Assembly (NCBI GenBank): GCA_950295325.1
Contig: OX485808.1
Coordinates: forward strand, 22,836,527 to 22,900,526
Direction of reading: 5' to 3'
Length of the DNA stretch: 64,000 nucleotides
DNA from: Polytrichum commune
Taxonomy: Eukaryota; Streptophyta; Polytrichopsida; Polytrichales; Polytrichaceae
The notes under the pieces are model-generated. The model saw only the letters and a list, made by a program, of their open reading frames with translations. It was not told the DNA's origin and did not search any database. Below are positions 58,565 to 64,000 of the stretch, piece after piece. Position 1 is the first letter of the stretch. Every line of letters begins with the position of its first letter. Made by a program: the position numbers and the translations under genes.

Positions 58565-58690
58565 GTTACATTTAATCTTGTTGCGTTGAGGTTGCATTTG
58601 TATGGTCCCAATCACTAGGTGATAGCCCACGTGGCAACCTCACCTCGGGGAATTTGTTCACTGGGTTGTGGGTCTTTGAAGCTACGGTGC
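58565..58690 (+). repeat. dispersed 120-bp repeat, copy 1
   Basis: Shares GCATTTGTATGGTC, TGTAAGCCAACGTGG-like (here GATAGCCCACGTGG), CCTCACCTCGGGGA and the CGGGTTRTGGGTCT region with 59405-59515. It might be a degraded SINE, but promoter boxes are not convincing. Confidence 0.6.
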
Positions 58691-59404
58691 CAATACCTAC
58701 ACTCTAGAATCTACCTTGACATCCCCTCGTTTGACACTCAAGCTAATTTAAAATACCTCAAATTAGTCTAGTCAAAGTCATTCGAGATGATACAACCACG
58801 AACATACATGGGGTCAAGTCTTTATGTTGGATGGACGAGGGACGTGTTTGTATTTGACAATTCCCTCTCGGCAAACCACCCTTCACACCCAGTCCAAACC
58901 TCAAAGTACAAATAATTGAATTCACTTAATGTAATGATAGATTCCATGCAGAAACCACCAACCGAAAACTTGATAAGTACACCATCCTCCACCCACTCCT
59001 ATCCCAACTAGGATGGATTGTACTACCACCCATTACGATCTCAACATGAATAAGGGGCACTATACATACAACAACTGTTAAACTCCTCCAAGACCTACAA
59101 ATCTCCAACTCCAAAATCCATAAACTAATGAAACCCTTCTCCCAAATTGCTATAAGGTATCTAACACACATAATCCTAAACAAAAGGAATTTAGGAAAGA
59201 AACAAGCCATGGTCCCACTTGACTAAACACACTTACTAACATAGAACACATAGCCCTAACACTAACCACACAGTTCACCAATGAAAATAGGCATTAAGCC
59301 GCCCCACACTCATGCCCACGCGGACATGAGAGAGAGGCGGTGAACGGACATCACATGTTAGGGTAAAAGACTACGATGTTCCATTTTCTTTTTTCCATTC
59401 TTGC

Positions 59405-59515
59405 TCAATTTTACATCCTTGAAGCTGCATTTGCATGGTCTAGTCATCAGATGTAAGCCAACGTGGCGGGCCTCACCTTGGGGATTCCATCCACCGGGTT
59501 ATGGGTCTCCAACAG
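59405..59515 (+). repeat. dispersed 120-bp repeat, copy 2
   Basis: Partner of 58565-58690: GCATTTGCATGGTC, GTAAGCCAACGTGG, CCTCACCTTGGGGA and CGGGTTATGGGTCTCC. Same orientation, about 840 bp away. Confidence 0.6.
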
Positions 59516-60240
59516 TGTTCAAGTTTGAAGTGTGCATGCATTTTAATGTGAAGGGCTTCAAAATAATCACACTTCACCCAAACTTTCAAACTTTTTTTGC
59601 AACACTCCACAAAAAACTTGATATTGGTTGTTTTGTATTGAATATGAAAATAATTTGATGTCTCACTATATTGAAGAAGTACATGCAATGAAATGATGCA
59701 CTAAAATTATTTAGATCTCCTACATAATGCACTCAATCATCATCCAACTCTAAAGGCAAAGCCCTCCAGTGTTTGGTCGATTTCCAAGTGTCAAAAATTC
59801 TAGCCCAATCCATATCTTCCATCATAAGACCACATAATGACACTCACATCAATACATCCAATGTTTCAAGTTTCAATCGACTTTTGCGATCACTCTTCAC
59901 CCAATATGTTTGGAAAATCCACGTTCACACATAGTCGTGCTTGCCAAGCCGAAGTTACAGTCCGTGCTGAGTCGAAGTTGCAGAGTCAAAATTGTAGGAG
60001 TTATTGGAATTTGGTAGTGTCTGCTAGGGTGCCAAGATTGGAGTCCAGCTCTGTTGCTATTTGCAAAATGCAGCCACTGTACTTTGTGACAAGCAGATTT
60101 TGGAGAGGCCTTCACTGTGCAGGGTGGAGACTTTACAGAGCACATTTTTGTGAAGTGCCCCAAAAAAACAAAAGAACTTTTTTGACGGCCAAAATGGCAA
60201 TTGGAAAGGTGTTGAAGACTTCAATATTGAACATTGGTTT

Positions 60241-60957
60241 CTTTAATACCCTACTCTAGAGTCTACCTCGACAAAGCGGTAATGATTCTCCTTGGCCCCG
60301 GGAGAGAGGAGCAGACAGAATTAGAAGGTATCCAATCGGAGCCGTCGAATCGCTTAGGAAGCCAATCCTGACCCTCCAATCCAAAGCCTTTGTCGTCCTT
60401 CCCAACTTGCCCTAAGCTACTCTGCTTTTGGGCCACAAGTTTCCTTCGTACCTCTCGTTCTTCGCCATAGCCAGACCAGACCAGGCCAAACCCTGGCTCC
60501 CAACCCTGCCAGCTCCATTTTCACGTCGAGCTTCCAGCAAGTCTTCTTCTTCTGTGAGTGCCTTGCCGTTTACTCTGCTTGCCGATGTTTGCAGGAAAAA
60601 TTCCTTCGCCACTTGAAACCCTGGTTCGATCTTCTTCTTTTTGTGTTGCATCCCGTTTTCTTGGGTGTTATTTCTGATGTCGGTGACGGATGATCATCTG
60701 TGTGTTACATGTATTTAAACAAAAGAAGTAGACCAGATTTTCAGACGTCTATGTTATCGTGGAATTGTTGATGATGTAGATCGAGTGTTGTGTCTCAAGG
60801 GGTTAGTAGTATAGGCCTAATGGTGAATGGGGTAGATTGTGGCAAGGCCGATGGTGCATTTGGTTTTCTGTCTTATTGGAGAACCTCTGACTGGTACTGC
60901 AGTATTTGTTCGCAGAATTTGCAGGTTTTGTGCATCACCAGCAGTGAAGTCATCATC
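60241..60957 (+). promoter_or_regulatory. 5' region of the second plastid-type gene
   Basis: CCAAT motifs at about 60331 and 60362. The probable leader exon ends at TTCT|GTGAGTG (donor 60554-60555). The leader intron probably ends at an AG within about 30 nt of the ATG. Same organisation as the paralog, supporting duplication with its promoter and leader. Inferred. Confidence 0.45.
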
Positions 60958-62057
60958 ATGGCATTGCTGCAGATATCTCCGCTTCTGTGTACTTCAATCC
61001 CGGTTGTTACGTTCGCTTCAAATGGATCAGTGAGGAATGGATCAGTCCAAACGGCTTCCGTATCTCGTCCCCTTTTAATCTGTAGAGCTTCTATTGACAG
61101 CAGCAGTGGCGCAGGTGTATTTACCAACGAGGAGTGTGGTCAGGCCCCTTTGGTTTGTCTCTTGCCGCCTTTCTTCTCTTTGATCTTCGGTGCCCACGTG
61201 GTTGTTAGAGGGCGTCCCTCTCCTCTAGCATTATGCTAGTTTGGGCCATTTCACTCGTGGATATGAATCAATATCACAATCCGTCTGGCCGTTTTGAAAT
61301 GGTTGAACATTGATGGCATGCGATCACCCATTTAATGTCTCCAAAATGTGTAGTAGATATTGTGCTTCATTTTCGTTCCTAAAGTTGCCTGAGGCGGTCT
61401 ATCGAGTCTGTCATTGTACATCATGTGATATAGAACTTTTACTTGATTGGAGGAAACGGAGATTTGAATTTTCATCTGTCATATGGAGCCCTTGTGTGTA
61501 TGTAGCTTCAGTACACTTTCAGCATATGTTTTGTCTCTTTTCTCTGGCCTTTCTAAGAAGATATTTGTGTGCCATTGCAGATGTTCAAAGATGAGTCGAA
61601 CGGTATTGTGTGCTACTACAACGAGAAGGGTGAACTCACCTGCGAGGGTTGGGATGAGGGTCCCCACTTCCAGCCTGAGGTTTCGCAATACAACCCAAGG
61701 TGACCTACATTTCTCCTTTAATGTGAAGGTTATTCTCATGGGTTTTCTAGATTTCTAAGAACTGAAGCTACTATGAAAAAGTTGAGGTTGTATCTGTGAG
61801 CACAGATGTCGTTTGTGGTTTGCACGATCGCACTGGCTTTGCATCGCGGTTCTTTTCTGGACATGTTGTGGTATTCTTCTTTTTGTGCAATTCACTGATA
61901 TTTTCTCTATTTCTGAAGACGGAGGAGGATGACTCCTCGTGCTATGCAAATAAGAGGATCTGGGGACACAGTCCGCTTCAAAGCTGTTGCCGGGAGAATG
62001 AGGGAGACACTTCGAGAAGGAGTGGCAGATGAGAGTCTGAATTGCTCAGAGTTGTAG
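60958..62057 (+). CDS. small plastid-type protein, paralog 2 (three exons)
   Basis: Exons 60958-61152, 61581-61699 and 61919-62057 give 150 residues. The N-terminus MALLQISPLL...LLICRAS again looks like a chloroplast transit peptide. Exon 2 begins MFKDESNGIVCYYNEKGEL and continues CEGWDEGPHFQPE. Exon 3 has RRRMTPRAMQIRG, DTVRFKAVAGRMRETLREG and VADESLNCSEL. Exons 2 and 3 are highly similar to paralog 1, while the transit-like region has diverged, as expected for such peptides. The exon 3 acceptor at 61917-61918 (GAAG|ACGG) keeps the same length as paralog 1. Function unknown to me; strong conservation of the last 70 residues marks the functional part. Confidence 0.85.
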
Positions 62058-63269
62058 ATCCTCGAGTGTGTTCAGTTCTACTAGAAAATATGCCCTTTTT
62101 GGGACGACTACTGGTAAGGTTGCTGGCTCCAAATTTGTTGGAGTTGAAAGGAGATTATCACTCACAAGGTGAGGTAGGTGAGATAGCATTGAACAGTCAT
62201 CATGTACACTTGATGGCTGTCAGACCCACGATGGTACATACTGTGTATATGTGAGCCTCATAGGTGCCAAATGTAGTTGCCGTAATTGCATATTTCGTCA
62301 GGTTGTTTTGGACCTGGCGAGTCTATGCAATGTAAGTATTTCTGATATATAAATTTTACATCTATTGTGTTTGAAATTTATGGATTCTCTTAAACAGCTG
62401 TGGAGGGCAGCTGCTGAGTGCTCTTCAGAGAATGGTAATGGATTCTGTGGACATCAATCTTGCCGAATCAATATAGGTAGTGATGTGAGGTGAACATATT
62501 TTAATAGGCTCCACCTATGAATTTGAATGTGAACCAATCGTACCCAATTCTGAGTAGTCAATTTTGGCAATGTTAGCAACAAATTTCATACCTTACCGTT
62601 TCCTTTGAATTGTACATGGTCCTGCTTGTGATTGGTATGGTGTTCAAGGCAATCTATCCAGCGGCTCTTAGATTCCACTGCTTTTGAGGCTTGCTCTGGT
62701 GTACTTGGGTCTCCTTCAAGTTGATCTTGACAACTTGTGTTTAGGACTTGAAAGATGATACCAGCAGTTCACAAGAGAATGGGGTCCCAATATGAATATA
62801 AGACTGTTCTTTTAAAAATTGGTGGCACTACAGGTGGAGAAAAAACCCAGTGTCCTATTTAGTCGTTGGCTTGAATAATCATGCGAGTCATATGGAGGAA
62901 GCATCACTTGTGTGTGAGCTTGAATTGAATTGTAAATAGTTACTTCTTGGGGGACGGGAAAATGGATCTGGAGTAGGTTAGTCACAACACCACTTAGATG
63001 CTTGAGAATTGAAAGTACGTTAGTCACCCATCCCAGCACTTGAATGCTTGTGAATGGAAGGTGGTAACATTAAGGAGCAACCATCTTCAGGGTTGCGCGA
63101 CAACCACAAAATTGTGTCCATGTGGCCCATTGTGGCAACTTGAATCGATTTGTTGCTTGGATTTGCCTGATCCAGTGCACTCCAAGGCATTAATATAGTT
63201 TAAATTATTTGTAGGCGGAAAAAGTGTCAAAGGAGCTGAAACAACCATATAAAGCCTCATGGGCACTTT
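62058..63269. other. 3' flank of paralog 2 and intergenic
   Basis: Contains the 3' UTR of the second paralog and unassigned sequence. No gene or element ends seen. Confidence 0.4.
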
Positions 63270-63271
63270 TA

Positions 63272-63692
63272 AGGTAGAAATACCATAACCCGTGAAAATA
63301 AGGTGATTGGCATTGAAGATCTGGTCTGACAATCATGAGATAATTTTCCAAGATAGACGAGAAGGATTCATGAAAAATGCAAGTTGTTTCATATTTTTCT
63401 GCCCTATACCAAAAAATGCTACAATTTTTCAAAGTGAAAAGTTCTCCAACCCCCTACTCGTTCACTAGATTCTCCCTACACTGAACACGGTAATTCGCAT
63501 TTCCATACAGAACATCGCCTAAATCGATTACCTCATCAGTACATTAACACTTGACTCCCATTGGCTACACTAAGTGTACACACATTAAAGTTGCCGCCGA
63601 GCCATGATTGGTTTTGGAATGGCACTTCACCATAATGACGGCGGTCTAGTGCACGGCTAGAGGGTGGTTAACATGTTATGGTATTTCTACCT
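63272..63692 (+). mobile_element. candidate Stowaway-like MITE (421 bp)
   Basis: Perfect 18-bp terminal inverted repeats (AGGTAGAAATACCATAAC) with TA on both sides (63270-63271 and 63693-63694). TA duplication suggests the Tc1/mariner type. Beyond 18 bp the ends differ, and no second copy was found in the window. Confidence 0.5.
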
Positions 63693-63694
63693 TA

Positions 63695-64000
63695 ATTTCT
63701 AACATGTTGATCGATTTCAATCATGAACTTTAGAAATTGTGTCTGTAGAGAAAACTGGCCCATTTGATGTATGGAGACCATGTTGGAGGGTGTGGCAAGA
63801 AGCTACCTTTAACCCCTAAGTGCCCAAGCCTTTTGGAATGCACTTTTCCTAAGAAATATGTGCATGGCTTTAATACAATCCCCAATGGAGGAATTTGTCT
63901 TTTATCCAAAATCTAACCGTATAGATGTTTAAAGAACTTGTTTATTAGTATGCATACCAATTCTGAGACCGAGATTGCATAAGAGTTGTGAGATACAAAC
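63695..64000. other. window end, no recognised feature
   Basis: No gene, RNA or repeat end seen. Confidence 0.4.

Larger units (their letters stand above)
55612..60240. other. intergenic spacer between the paralogs
   Basis: About 4.6 kb with no secure gene. A 170-codon minus frame at 57565-58077 is open but starts with TTG and resembles nothing. Two diverged copies of a 120-bp repeat are listed separately. A palindrome TATCCTACTAGGATA lies near 56655. Confidence 0.45.

Overview
This is nuclear DNA from a land plant, or a close streptophyte relative. It holds four intron-bearing genes with GT-AG introns in a repeat-rich, AT-rich background. The best-read gene is the alpha subunit of plant pyrophosphate-dependent phosphofructokinase. 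Two genes encode small proteins with plastid-transit-like N-termini. The repeats are plant-type: a chromodomain Ty3 LTR retrotransposon primed by initiator tRNA-Met, PIF/Harbinger and hAT MITEs, a tRNA-derived SINE and LINE remnants. The proteins differ noticeably from flowering-plant versions as I remember them, so a non-flowering plant is likely, but I cannot name the species.

Layout. 1-2.4 kb: AT-rich DNA with a degraded Harbinger transposase (minus) and a MITE. 4.2-11.6 kb: the 19-exon PFP-alpha gene (minus), reconstructed in full at 650 codons. 11.9-12.6 kb: a tandem duplication upstream of it. 13.2-16.5 kb: a decayed LINE (minus). 18.2-18.6 kb: a protein-kinase pseudogene. 19.9-21.4 kb: two abutting TIR elements. 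22.2-25.0 kb: a three-coding-exon FAM136A/DUF842 gene (minus) with a chain of overlapping uORFs. 25.7-26.4 kb: a second LINE fragment. 27-36 kb: MITEs, a (G10A)n tract and a long unrecognised interval. 37.5-39.4 kb: a Harbinger element carrying a Myb-like ORF1. 40-45.3 kb: MITEs, a SINE with a nested MITE, and a diverged roughly 290-bp tandem array. 45.5-52.8 kb: a 7.28-kb LTR retrotransposon with near-identical LTRs but broken coding. 54.3-55.6 and 61.0-62.1 kb: a tandem pair of paralogous genes for small plastid-type proteins. 63.3-63.7 kb: a last MITE.

The genes are not an operon and have no obvious joint function. PFP-alpha belongs to cytosolic glycolysis and gluconeogenesis, the DUF842 protein is probably mitochondrial, and the paralog pair is probably plastid-targeted. 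Three points stand out. The LTR is a chain of perfect hairpins, and the single base that differs between its two copies keeps the pairing. The retrotransposon is young by its LTRs yet lacks gag and the reverse transcriptase catalytic core. The DUF842 leader carries two six-codon uORFs linked to each other and to the main start by ATGA overlaps.
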